In this document: piece after piece, positions 42,524 to 49,754 of the stretch
Numbering within the stretch: position 1 is the stretch's first letter
Layout of the letters: each line of letters starts with the position of its first letter
Assembly: GCA_030696045.1 (NCBI GenBank)
Contig: JAUYNO010000036.1
Location: 21,390 to 85,389, forward strand
From: Stagnimonas sp.
GTDB taxonomy: Bacteria; Pseudomonadota; Gammaproteobacteria; Nevskiales; Nevskiaceae
Length of the DNA stretch: 64,000 nucleotides
Direction of reading: 5' to 3'
The notes under the pieces: generated by a model
Databases searched by the model: none
Told to the model about the DNA's origin: nothing
The model's input: the letters and a program-made list of their open reading frames with translations, nothing else
Translations under genes and position numbers: made by a program

Positions 42524-43921
42524 GTGCACCGAGCTTGGCCCGACCATTTCAGCGGCCTGACTGACAGGGCGGGACACATCCAGTTCCGATCACCGTATTG
42601 TTTCGTTGCGCGCCTAGCACTACTGAATTCGCTCGAGCCGCAGGACACACGGCGACTTTTCCGAAGAGGGTTCGCGGACCCCATTGTGGATTCAGGGTAT
42701 GCGGCGAACCGGCGACTATTTGCCGCTCTGTCGCAGGTGTTACGGGCATCCGGGCCGATTGACGAGTGGGCGAGCGCGGAAAAATGGCTACCCCTGCAAT
42801 CAGTAGGATTCGAGATCAGCGAGCACTGCTTTCGGATTCTTCGATACTGCCCCGTGTGTCTGGAGCATGGCGAGCATTTCGTTACGCACCAGCTGCCATT
42901 CGTGACGCGCTGTGAGGTCCATGGGCGGCTGCTTCGGGTCGGCTGTCCGAGTTGCAACGCCCAGCTTCCGGGAAACGAGGTTGCAGCCGCAGTTTCGAAT
43001 CCGTTCGGCTGTACTGCCTGCGGATGGCGTGCTTGCAGTTGTGTAGACGTGCTGTGTCTTCCTGATCAGGCTGGCCTGCGGCGAGCGAGTATTTTTGGCC
43101 GGTGGACGGAACACTTGCGATGGTGCAAAACGCGGCAGTTCGAGGTGCGGCAAATCGACTCGCGGCCGATATTGGGAAACCAAGCCCGGACGCTGGCGGC
43201 CACCTGGCGGGCCTGCTGCGAGATTCAAAGACGTTCGCTGCCGACTGCGTCGGTGCAGCTGAGTGTTCCGACAGTGCACTCGTGGAAGGTCCTTTGGCGC
43301 AGGCCAGCAACTCCAAATCAATCACCATACAAAGGGCAGCACGGCAATGTCGTCTCTTGCTCGACCTGGCGCGATTTTCGTCAGCACATCGATTCCTACT
43401 GCCGCGTAGGCCGCAGGGCGCTCGTTGATAGAGTCCTATTTGAACTCGCAAAACACAAACGTCTTCGAGGTCAGGCCGCAGTCCGCACCATGAGATGGTG
43501 GGCCGAAGTGAGCGCTGACAAGCGTGCGGTCGACGAGTTGGTCGGGTATTTTCTGCTTGAAAGTACTGCTCTCCAATCACCATCCAAAGCCCTATCTGCT
43601 GACTTGTTTCGATGGTTGGACGAGCTAATACGAAGCGATGTCTACCTAGCTCTTGCGAGCGCGACTACGGAAATTGGATGCGCGCGATATTCAGATAGCA
43701 GCTCAGAAGCAGACGCAGACGCTCTCGTGCACGGTGCTCCGCACGCCTCCTCCGTTTTCGTGGTTCGCTGCTTGCCCTCCGACACGAATGCTGATTTTCT
43801 TCTCGCAGCAAGGCCAGGCGAGTGGAAACAGTCGATAGCTCGACATGTCTCCAGTATCGTTGGGACGGAGGAAGAGACCAGACTGGAGCGCATGTTCGGG
43901 CCGCCGCAACTGCGAACATGA
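42524..43921 (+). CDS. TniQ/TnsD-like target-selection protein 2
   Basis: 465 aa. Its N-terminal region (residues 1-100) matches the TniQ start (RLALLNSLEPQDTRRLF), followed by zinc-ribbon motifs RYCPVCLEHG, TRCEVHGR, GCPSCNAQL and GCTACGWRAC, and a long C-terminal helical region likely to read target DNA. GTG 42524 has AGGGGG 7 nt upstream. The gene ends only 34 nt from where IS21 similarity begins on the opposite strand, so its 3' end may be the original one or slightly altered by that junction. Confidence 0.75.
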   Translation: MHRAWPDHFSGLTDRAGHIQFRSPYCFVARLALLNSLEPQDTRRLFRRGFADPIVDSGYAANRRLFAALSQVLRASGPIDEWASAEKWLPLQSVGFEISEHCFRILRYCPVCLEHGEHFVTHQLPFVTRCEVHGRLLRVGCPSCNAQLPGNEVAAAVSNPFGCTACGWRACSCVDVLCLPDQAGLRRASIFGRWTEHLRWCKTRQFEVRQIDSRPILGNQARTLAATWRACCEIQRRSLPTASVQLSVPTVHSWKVLWRRPATPNQSPYKGQHGNVVSCSTWRDFRQHIDSYCRVGRRALVDRVLFELAKHKRLRGQAAVRTMRWWAEVSADKRAVDELVGYFLLESTALQSPSKALSADLFRWLDELIRSDVYLALASATTEIGCARYSDSSSEADADALVHGAPHASSVFVVRCLPSDTNADFLLAARPGEWKQSIARHVSSIVGTEEETRLERMFGPPQLRT

Positions 43922-43954
43922 CGAAGCTTCCATTTCGCAGGTTCCGGAGTCGGT

Positions 43955-44549
43955 CATATTGTCGTAGATGCCCCGGCGTGCGACACCGCCCAGGCCGGTC
44001 AAGCACCGGGTGTGGGCGTCAAACAGCATCTCGTGACTCTGGCTCGGATACGCCACCAGCCAGAAGGCCCGGGACGCACACAGCTTCATGTGCGCCAGCT
44101 GGACCTTGCGCCAGATCCCGCCGATGACCAGGTGCTCCTCACTCCAATCGAATTGAAAGGCCTCGCCCCAATCAAAGCGCAGCGGCACGTAGGCCGAGCG
44201 AGCCGTGACCGCGCCGGCCTCGGCACGCCAGGCGCGAATAAAGGCGGTGACTTGGCTGTAGCCGCCGGCATAGCCTCGCTCTTTGAGCTGGGCAAACAGC
44301 CGCAGCGCCGTGCGTCGCTCCTTCCGAGGCCGCCGAGCATCGGTTTCCAGCGCTTGCCGAAACCACTCGGCCTGCGCGTCGAGCTTGCACGGACCGCCCG
44401 GCCGCTCGTAGCGCATTGCATCGCGACCCGGCTCCTTGAGCCACTTCTTGAGGGTGTTTCTCGTCAGACTGGTCCGGCGGGCGATCTCACTCACTGATCG
44501 ACAGGCCTTCCCGAAACCGCATTCTCCGAACTTTTGCGTACATCGCCAT
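43955..44549 (-). pseudogene. istA: Truncated IS21-family transposase IstA
   Basis: Read on the minus strand from ATG 44549 the protein starts MAMYAKVRRMRFREGLSISE as in IS21 IstA. A direct tandem 4-bp duplication (tcac at 44487-44490 and 44491-44494) then shifts the frame into a stop. The next frame continues IARRTSLTRNTLKKWLKEPG through FDWGEAFQFDWSEEH (start of the DDE core) to GIYDNM, where similarity ends at about 43955. So both a frameshift and loss of the 3' half inactivate it. IstB is absent. Confidence 0.8.
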
Positions 44550-44605
44550 GGTGTGCACCTCGTCTTCCTGCTGGGGATAAACCCGGCAGGCTAGGGAAGA
44601 ACACC

Positions 44606-44655
44606 CTGGTCAATTTTCAGTCGGCAGAACCTGCTGGTCAGTTTTCAATCGGCAG
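44606..44655. repeat. IS21-type terminal repeats
   Basis: Two 22-bp direct repeats, differing at two positions, at 44606-44627 and 44634-44655, both with the form ctggtca-rttttca-rtcggcag. Multiple repeats of this kind mark the ends of IS21-family elements. They lie just upstream of the istA remnant, so the remnant retains one end of the IS and its boundary is probably close to 44660. Confidence 0.65.
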
Positions 44656-44699
44656 CAACGGAACCTGGACCCTCCAAGTAGCTGTGCTCACCCGCAAAA

Positions 44700-45035
44700 T
44701 CAGTCGTGGGCGCCGCCGACAAGCTGCTCGGCGGTTCGCACGAGCTCTTTCTTGGCGCGCGCGGGAAGCAGGTGGTAGCTCGCGAGCAAGCGGGCCGTGT
44801 CGTTATCGCACGTGTAGAAATAGGATGCAGGGACCTTCAGCACTACCCCCATTTTTTCCAGCAGCGGAAAGTTGGGTACGTGGCGACCAGTGCAGTAGTG
44901 ATTGACCCGCGAGCTGGCTACGGAAGGATCGATCCCGCAGCGGATTCCTAGCGTTCTCTGCGAAATACCCGCCCGTTCGATCGCCTCATTTAGGCGCTTC
45001 GGGATCGGATTGCGGGACTTTTCGTGGGTTGCCAC
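44700..45035 (-). CDS. XRE-family transcriptional regulator
   Basis: 111 aa. A helix-turn-helix of the Cro/C1 type spans residues 12-70 (RLNEAIERAGISQRTLGIRCGIDPSVASSRVNHYCTG is its core), followed by a short helical tail (LLPARAKKELVRTAEQL). GTG start at 45035. It is divergent from the 110-aa gene at 45253. A palindrome at 45092-45108 in the shared 217-bp gap is a candidate operator. Confidence 0.8.
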   Translation of the reverse strand: MATHEKSRNPIPKRLNEAIERAGISQRTLGIRCGIDPSVASSRVNHYCTGRHVPNFPLLEKMGVVLKVPASYFYTCDNDTARLLASYHLLPARAKKELVRTAEQLVGGAHD

Positions 45036-45091
45036 ACCTTGCCGCCGAGCTGGATTCGCCGACAGCTTCGATTTTCGGTGTGCCTCTAGAT

Positions 45092-45128
45092 ACTTAGAGT
45101 TCCTAAGTTACCCTTCGACCCATATAAT
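45092..45128 (+). promoter_or_regulatory. Palindromic operator and -10 box between xre and the 110-aa gene
   Basis: acttag-agttc-ctaagt (45092-45108) is a perfect 6-5-6 inverted repeat. A consensus TATAAT lies at 45123-45128 on the plus strand, so the palindrome covers the -35 position of a promoter reading toward 45253. Repression by the divergent XRE protein is the natural guess. Confidence 0.45.
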
Positions 45129-45252
45129 TCCGGGGCCGGCGCTACTTGATGCAAAGGCCTTCTTTGGTTCGCTAGCGGATAGTCCGAGGCGCAAGGGGGC
45201 TCCAAGAATGCGGACGTTCATCAACTTTTTCGAATGAACGCGAGGTGCGTGT

Positions 45253-45585
45253 GTGTCATTTCAGCTTGTTTACGGCGACCACGATCTGGTCCTACCGCTC
45301 GCCTTGGACACTGCCGCCGAAGAGCGCTTGGTTGGGCTGATGGGAAGCGGAGACTCTCCGAGGAAGGGGCGAGCCGACCTTGCCAGGCGAATTACGGACG
45401 CAATCGCGACTGTGGTGGATGTCAATGTCACGCCGCCGTCGGAGAAGCAGGTGAAGTACGCAATCGCAATTGCGCGCGAGCTCTCCCTGACGCTGCGACC
45501 GGAGGTCCTGCAGGATCGGACCGCAATGACGGCTTTCCTAGGCGAGCACGCTCCCGCTTATCGTCAGCGGCGCGGGAAAACATGA
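45253..45585 (+). CDS. Small protein of unknown function
   Basis: 110 aa, GTG start with GAGGTG about 9 nt upstream. The C-terminal half (residues 58-105) has PPSEKQVKYAIAIARELSL and PEVLQDRTAMTAFLGEH, a helical motif I associate with short C-terminal domains of phage- and mobile-element-encoded nucleic-acid proteins, but no named family is certain. The N-terminal half is beta-rich. It is probably under the XRE regulator. Confidence 0.55.
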   Translation: MSFQLVYGDHDLVLPLALDTAAEERLVGLMGSGDSPRKGRADLARRITDAIATVVDVNVTPPSEKQVKYAIAIARELSLTLRPEVLQDRTAMTAFLGEHAPAYRQRRGKT

Positions 45586-45676
45586 TTGAGATCGTTAGGG
45601 CAGGGGACTGCTTGCGGACTCAAGCTCACAGGCCTAGCATCGAGTAACAACGTCACCCTTCGCTTCACCCACGACC

Positions 45677-45790
45677 ATGCCCCGCATTTCTTCCGCCCTC
45701 CCCACGCTGAGCGCCCCAGGCGCCGGCGAGAGCGTGCGCGGGCCCCAGGTCATACGCATACGGATCTCCGCCCCGACGTTGCCGGCCTGA
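45677..45790 (+). CDS. Possible 37-aa small ORF
   Basis: An ATG at 45677 opens a 37-codon frame (MPRISSALPTLSAPGAGESV and on, ending ISAPTLPA). No ribosome-binding site is evident, so translation is doubtful. It lies in the 320-nt gap 45586-45905, upstream of two hairpins, and could be a leader peptide. The remainder of that gap before 45800 shows nothing else. Confidence 0.2.
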   Translation: MPRISSALPTLSAPGAGESVRGPQVIRIRISAPTLPA

Positions 45791-45801
45791 TCTGACACAT
45801 C

Positions 45802-45870
45802 GAGGTCGGCTAAGTCCGACCTCCCTGTGAATCCAACGCCCTGGGAGGCTCACTCCCGGGGCGTTTTCCT
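45802..45870 (+). terminator. Two consecutive hairpins, the second a rho-independent terminator
   Basis: gaggtcgg-ctaagt-ccgacctc (45802-45823) is a perfect 8-bp hairpin. It is followed by a second stem, aacgccctgggag (45835-45847) pairing with ctcccggggcgtt (45853-45865) with one mismatch, then a T-rich run. The second is a convincing intrinsic terminator. It stands 36 nt before the metallophosphoesterase start, so the pair might also be an attenuator-like leader for that gene. Confidence 0.6.
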
Positions 45871-45905
45871 TTCTGGCGTTGGGCCCTGCTTCCAGGCAAC
45901 CCACC

Positions 45906-46700
45906 ATGATCAAAATCCGATACCTCTCCGATCTCCACCTGGAGTTCGGCTCCGGCGTGAGCCATCCCAAACGGGGGAAGGAGGACGTCGTCGTCCTGGC
46001 CGGCGACATCTCGGTCGGTACCAAGGGCATCCATTGGGCTCAGCGTGTCTTTGCGCCGACGCCCGTGATCTACGTCCTCGGCAACCACGAGTACTACGGC
46101 GAGAACTTCGATGGCCTGATCGTGAAGGCCAAGGAGAAGGCCCGCGATTCGAACGTCCATGTCCTCGAGAACGACGCCGTGGTCGTCCAGGGCTACCGCT
46201 TCCTGGGCTGCACCCTGTGGTCCGACTTCGACATCCTCGGGCCGGAACGCCGGGCCGAGGGGATGGAGGCCGCCCAGCAATTGCTCAATGACTACCTGCG
46301 GATTCGCCAGGGTCCCAATGGCAAGACCCGGACGGTGCTGCCCGAGGAAACCCGGGCGCGTCACCTGGTCAGTCGCCAATGGCTACACGATTCCATCGCG
46401 GCTTCGGCCGAGCCAGTGATCGTCGTGACGCACCACGGTCCCATCATCGAGGCCAGCGCCCCGCAGTACCGGGGCAGTCTGCTGTCCGGGGCCTTCACCA
46501 GCGACCTGCGCAGTCTCATCAAGCCGCCGGTTCGGCTGTGGTTCTACGGCCATACCCACCACAACGAGGATGGGGTCTGGAATCAGGTCCGCGTGCTGGC
46601 CAACCAGCGTGGATATGCACAGGACGATTTCATGGGTTTTGGTTGGGACAACACTATTGAGCTCGCCACTCCGCACCCGAAGAATCGGTCGCCATGCTGA
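45906..46700 (+). CDS. Calcineurin-like metallophosphoesterase
   Basis: 264 aa. All metal-site motifs are present in order: SDLHLEF (about residue 7), LAGDIS (38), LGNHEYY (62), VVTHHGP (178) and YGHTHHNED (222). The enzyme is expected to hydrolyse phosphodiester or phosphomonoester bonds with a two-metal centre; the substrate is not evident. ATG 45906 starts immediately before the conserved core. Its stop overlaps the start of the exonuclease gene by 7 nt, so the two are translationally coupled, suggesting joint nucleic-acid or nucleotide work. Confidence 0.87.
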   Translation: MIKIRYLSDLHLEFGSGVSHPKRGKEDVVVLAGDISVGTKGIHWAQRVFAPTPVIYVLGNHEYYGENFDGLIVKAKEKARDSNVHVLENDAVVVQGYRFLGCTLWSDFDILGPERRAEGMEAAQQLLNDYLRIRQGPNGKTRTVLPEETRARHLVSRQWLHDSIAASAEPVIVVTHHGPIIEASAPQYRGSLLSGAFTSDLRSLIKPPVRLWFYGHTHHNEDGVWNQVRVLANQRGYAQDDFMGFGWDNTIELATPHPKNRSPC

Positions 46701-47221
46701 TCTTCCTGGATACCGAGTTCACGTCGCTCGAGTGGGCGCCCGAACTGTTATCAGTGGGTCTGGTGACCGAAGACCCCGAGCGCAGCCTGTACCTCGAGCG
46801 GAACGACTTCCTGATCGAGAACTGCAGCCAGTTTGTCGTCGATGAAGTGCTATCGCTGTTCGGCCGAAACAGCCACGCCGCCACGAACTACGACGGCCTT
46901 GGCCGACGCATTTCGAGGTGGTTCAAGTCGCTGGGGAAGCCGATCATCCTGGTTTGCGACTCCCGGCTCGACATCGACCTGGTCATGGCCTTGCTCTGGG
47001 ACTACCCGCTGCACCGGGTGGACGGGTATGTGCTGATCGACAATTTTGTTGAGGTGCCGGTGTTTGCCAACGCCGAGACGACGTATCTGGCGGCGCGAGG
47101 GCTCACCAAGCACCACGCTCTCCACGACGCGCTGGCACTCAAAGCCGGGTTCCATGCGCTGCCCGAGAACATCCGCGACGCCATCTTGCTGTGCCAGTTC
47201 GTGCGAATAGGCCGGCGTTGA
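46694..47221 (+). CDS. DEDDh-type 3'-5' exonuclease
   Basis: 175 aa. It begins MLIFLDTEFTSLEW (Asp6, Glu8 of the Exo I motif), has CDSRLDIDLVMAL in the middle (Exo II Asp) and HHALHDALALKAGF near residue 140 (Exo III His and Asp). That is the minimal DEDDh/DnaQ-like fold of small 3'-5' exoribonucleases. It overlaps the phosphoesterase gene by 7 nt and is followed after 11 nt by the unusual tRNA gene. A role in RNA degradation or repair is an inference. Confidence 0.8.
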   Translation: MLIFLDTEFTSLEWAPELLSVGLVTEDPERSLYLERNDFLIENCSQFVVDEVLSLFGRNSHAATNYDGLGRRISRWFKSLGKPIILVCDSRLDIDLVMALLWDYPLHRVDGYVLIDNFVEVPVFANAETTYLAARGLTKHHALHDALALKAGFHALPENIRDAILLCQFVRIGRR

Positions 47222-47232
47222 TCCCTTTCAAC

Positions 47233-47337
47233 GCCCGGGTGGCTGATATTGGTTCAAAGCGCCGGCCTTATAAACCGGTTCACAGCACTCGCTAGATAAG
47301 CGAGCTGATGCGGGTTCGATTCCCGCCCCGGGCACCA
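47233..47337 (+). tRNA. Unusual class II tRNA, anticodon UAU, CCA encoded
   Basis: The cloverleaf is visible: acceptor GCCCGGG (47233-47239) with CCCGGGC (47327-47333), D stem GCT/AGC (47242-47244, 47258-47260) with GG in the loop, anticodon arm 47262-47278 with loop CTTATAA (anticodon TAT, 47269-47271), T arm GCGGG-TTCGATT-CCCGC (47310-47326), and ACCA at 47334-47337. The variable region is 31 nt and contains a perfect CTCGC/GCGAG hairpin. A long variable arm belongs to Leu, Ser or Tyr tRNAs, yet UAU reads the Ile codon AUA. The 9-nt single strand before the variable stem and a C-A mismatch closing the anticodon loop are odd. Confidence 0.65.
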
Positions 47338-47362
47338 CTCTCAACCGGCACGAGGAGATCGC

Positions 47363-48292
47363 GTGCAGAGCCCTCCCATCATCCGTCGCCTGTCACCCAA
47401 CCACCGTGGCCGCGACTTCTACATTGGCGACCTTCACGGCTGTACCGAGCATCTCGCTCGACTGATGGAGCACGTCCGCTTCGATGGCTCGATGGATCGA
47501 GTTATCTCGGTGGGCGACCTGGTTGACCGTGGGCCCGACTCGCTCGCTGCCTCGTCACTCATCGAGGAACCGTGGTTCTTCGCGGTTCTCGGCAACCATG
47601 AGATTTGCTCGCTCGCCGTTCTCCACATCGATCCCTACACCCAGTGGGAAAGCCATCTTCGATATCGAGAGTACGTCGAGTGGCACGCGCGGCTCACCGA
47701 GGATCAGCGCGCCAAAGTCATCGGGCGTCTCAGCGCGTTGCCACTAGGCTTGGAAGTGGAGCAGCCAGATGGCAGCGTCATCGGCGTCATCCATGCCCAC
47801 CTCCGGGTTCGTCCGGGTTGGCCAGCACTGAACGCCGTCACCGCAGCAGAAATGACACCCCACAGCACCAAGCTTGGTAGTCTGGTGTGGGACGCAATCC
47901 GTGGGCGCGAACAGGCGTCATTGGAGACAGCTCTCGGGCTGCGCAATCCCCAAGGATACGAACGATGGATTGCCGCTCATCGTCGTCAGCTCCAGCGACA
48001 GGCCTGCAGGACCTCGGGGATCGACCTGCTGATCAGCGGCCACGTCATCACGCCTCACTTCGAGCCTGTTTCCATCGCCAATCGCCTGTCGATCGACACC
48101 GGCGTCTACCTGCCCCTCGGTCGACTCACGATGGTCGAGCCAACGACGCGCCGCTACTGGCAGGTGGGATGGCGAAAGAATTTGAAGGAGCCGCAGAAAC
48201 ACGTGCACTGCGGGCAGCTGCTCGCACCCAGTAGCGCATGGGATGTACGTCTCTCGATCCGAAAGATTCTTGCCGACGCCGAAGCCCGATGA
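47363..48292 (+). CDS. PPP-family metallophosphatase (PrpA/ApaH-like)
   Basis: 309 aa. Motifs of the PPP family are clear: IGDLHGCTEHL (about residue 21), SVGDLVDRGPDS (49), VLGNHE (74), IHAHL (about 145) and SGHVITP (about 230). Such enzymes dephosphorylate serine/threonine residues or cleave diadenosine tetraphosphate. GTG 47363 has GAGGAG 6 nt upstream and lies 25 nt after the tRNA, so tRNA and mRNA may share a transcript. It is the second metallophosphoesterase in 2.5 kb. Confidence 0.82.
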   Translation: MQSPPIIRRLSPNHRGRDFYIGDLHGCTEHLARLMEHVRFDGSMDRVISVGDLVDRGPDSLAASSLIEEPWFFAVLGNHEICSLAVLHIDPYTQWESHLRYREYVEWHARLTEDQRAKVIGRLSALPLGLEVEQPDGSVIGVIHAHLRVRPGWPALNAVTAAEMTPHSTKLGSLVWDAIRGREQASLETALGLRNPQGYERWIAAHRRQLQRQACRTSGIDLLISGHVITPHFEPVSIANRLSIDTGVYLPLGRLTMVEPTTRRYWQVGWRKNLKEPQKHVHCGQLLAPSSAWDVRLSIRKILADAEAR

Positions 48293-48335
48293 TCTCGCGA
48301 GCCACGCACGCCTGCTATGGAAACCGAAGGACCTC

Positions 48336-48779
48336 ATGACGTACGACGCTAGCATTCCGACACCCGATACGCCGCTCGTCGATTTCGATGTGCAGTGCGT
48401 GCTGTTCGTGCGGATGTTCAATTTCCTGACCGCGGAACGGGCCGCACTGGCACTTGGGCTCAGCGGCGAGACGGGTCTAGCTGCCGTTGAAGAACTCGAA
48501 AGGTCTGACCGGATCTTCTCAATACTCTTCGCGGGCCGTCGGTTGTACCTGGCGGACCAGTTCATGCGCGGCGAGCCCCGGCGGATCTACGAACAAATCG
48601 CTCGTCGTGTCAAAGAGCAGATCGGGTTAGTAGATGGCTGGACAATCGTGTTTTTCGTGTGCCAGCCAAATAGCTATCTCGGCGGACGTCTGCCACTGCA
48701 GGACATCGCCGCCGAATCGCCAGAGGAACGAACGATGGAGTTGCTAGAGGCCTACTTGCAGTCGCCCGACGTCTACTGA
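48336..48779 (+). CDS. DUF2384-like (MbcA/ParS/Xre-type) protein
   Basis: 147 aa. The C-terminal part (TIVFFVCQPNSYLGGRLPLQDI) resembles the toxin-binding DUF2384 signature (W-x-x-x-F/L, PN-x-x-L-G, P-x-D), and the middle (AALALGLSGETGLAAVEEL) is a possible helix-turn-helix. Such proteins are antitoxins of RES-domain toxins, but no RES gene is next to it. ATG 48336 with GAAGGA upstream avoids overlap with the phosphatase gene. Treat the antitoxin role as a guess. Confidence 0.5.
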   Translation: MTYDASIPTPDTPLVDFDVQCVLFVRMFNFLTAERAALALGLSGETGLAAVEELERSDRIFSILFAGRRLYLADQFMRGEPRRIYEQIARRVKEQIGLVDGWTIVFFVCQPNSYLGGRLPLQDIAAESPEERTMELLEAYLQSPDVY

Positions 48780-48840
48780 GGCCACTCCGTTGATGAGAAT
48801 TTGGGTTTGTCGCCGCAATGGGAGGGCAGGTCTGCCAAAG

Positions 48841-48869
48841 AACTGGGCACCCGAAGGTGCCCAGTTTGC
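48841..48869 (+). terminator. Hairpin terminator
   Basis: aactgggcacc (48841-48851) pairs perfectly with ggtgcccagtt (48856-48866) around a cgaa loop, followed by a short T run. It sits 61 nt after the DUF2384-like gene. From there to 49000 no gene or other signal is recognisable. Confidence 0.65.
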
Positions 48870-49088
48870 CGTGGCTCAGTACCGCACTTCCGTCTGACGA
48901 CGTATCCCGCTCGCGCGTGGCCGAATTGCTTCAGGGTGGACGCTCTCGGCTTTCGCCTCAACTGATCCGTCGCCCGGGCCATTTGTCGAGCCGAACTGAA
49001 ATGCGGGCAACCTATTTTTTCTTCAGCGCCTCTCGGACCGCCTTCGAGGTGGTACCGACTTCGCGCACGAGACCTCGGGCCCATCCAT

Positions 49089-49754
49089 TTGCTCAAGTAC
49101 GTTTATCTGGCCGACCTGGCCTACGCCAGCGCGCACGGTGGGACCGCATATTCGGCCGCGAACTGGATTTTCTACAACTTCGGCCCGTGGACCAACGAGG
49201 TCTATCAGCGGATCGAGCCGTCGTTGGCCGCTATTCACGCGAACCGCATTCAGCGCCAGAGCGAGTACGAAGACCGCAAAGACTGGGTTCGCTGGAGCCT
49301 GCATGACACGCGCCGAAAGGCTGAACTGCGTAGCGCTCTACAGTTTGAAGTGCGCATAGAGTTGGATCAGAAGGTCCAACGATTCAAGAAGGACACACCG
49401 ACATTGCTGGATCACGTGTACAAGACGCCCCCGATGTTGTGCGCTGCTCCCAATCAGAGGCTGGATTTTACAGTCGGCATTCCGGCGGGAGCGCGCGCGG
49501 CGGCCGACGTACAGACAAGCAATCTGACCGACCGGCAGCTGAAGAAACTGCGGGAAAGGGAATCTGTTGTCGCAGATGGGCAGTTTCTCGCTGCTGGATC
49601 GGGATCAGGAAGCGCAGTCCCCTCTGCCCTAGCCATACCCATCCAGACGGAGACGCACAGTGAGATCAATTACCGCAAAGAAGAAAGGTATTCGATCAGC
49701 AACGAACCGTCCAAAGGCTGGCGACCCTGCTCGCGAGGTCATCCAACACGTTAG
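49089..49754 (+). CDS. Panacea/SocA-like protein, 5' end probably frameshifted
   Basis: 221 aa from a weak TTG start. LLKYVYLADLAYASAHGGTAY and NFGPWTNEVYQRIEPSL match the Panacea/DUF4065 fold, found in antitoxins and phage-related proteins. Conserved-looking sequence continues upstream in other frames: LQRLSDRLRGGTDFAHETSG in a second frame just before GGGCCC at 49077-49082, and MRATYF from an ATG at 49001, before a T6 run at 49014-49020. One base added at each place would join them into a single longer protein. So the gene is either damaged or has two homopolymer-type sequence errors. Confidence 0.5.
   Translation: MLKYVYLADLAYASAHGGTAYSAANWIFYNFGPWTNEVYQRIEPSLAAIHANRIQRQSEYEDRKDWVRWSLHDTRRKAELRSALQFEVRIELDQKVQRFKKDTPTLLDHVYKTPPMLCAAPNQRLDFTVGIPAGARAAADVQTSNLTDRQLKKLRERESVVADGQFLAAGSGSGSAVPSALAIPIQTETHSEINYRKEERYSISNEPSKGWRPCSRGHPTR

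Larger units (their letters stand above)
37469..43921. mobile_element. Tn7-like transposition module (TnsA-B-C with two TniQ/TnsD-like proteins)
   Basis: Five co-directional genes form a complete cut-and-paste core: TnsA-like endonuclease, DDE transposase, AAA+ ATPase and two zinc-ribbon TniQ proteins. Base composition is clearly more AT-rich than both flanks, and codon use differs. The left boundary is set by the interrupted TolC gene and a TGT-starting end at 37469. The right boundary of the transposon is not seen; 43921 is only the end of the core genes, and cargo may extend far to the right. No cas genes or CRISPR array are present. Confidence 0.8.

Noticed and set aside
37469..43921. CRISPR-associated transposon
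   Set aside because: TnsB, TnsC and TniQ are present, but no cas gene, spacer array or repeat-spacer pattern was seen anywhere in the window, and TnsA plus two TniQ proteins suffice for a Tn7-like element.
44416..44424. TTGCATCGC, identical to the transposon end repeat, as a candidate right end
   Set aside because: It lies in istA coding sequence, in the same rather than inverted orientation, with no adjoining repeats and no ACA terminus.
47288..47304. Variable-arm hairpin of the tRNA as the true anticodon arm (loop TAGATAA, anticodon GAT)
   Set aside because: The loop lacks the invariant U33, and the D arm spacing fits the first hairpin (CTTATAA loop) instead. It is noted as a weaker alternative.
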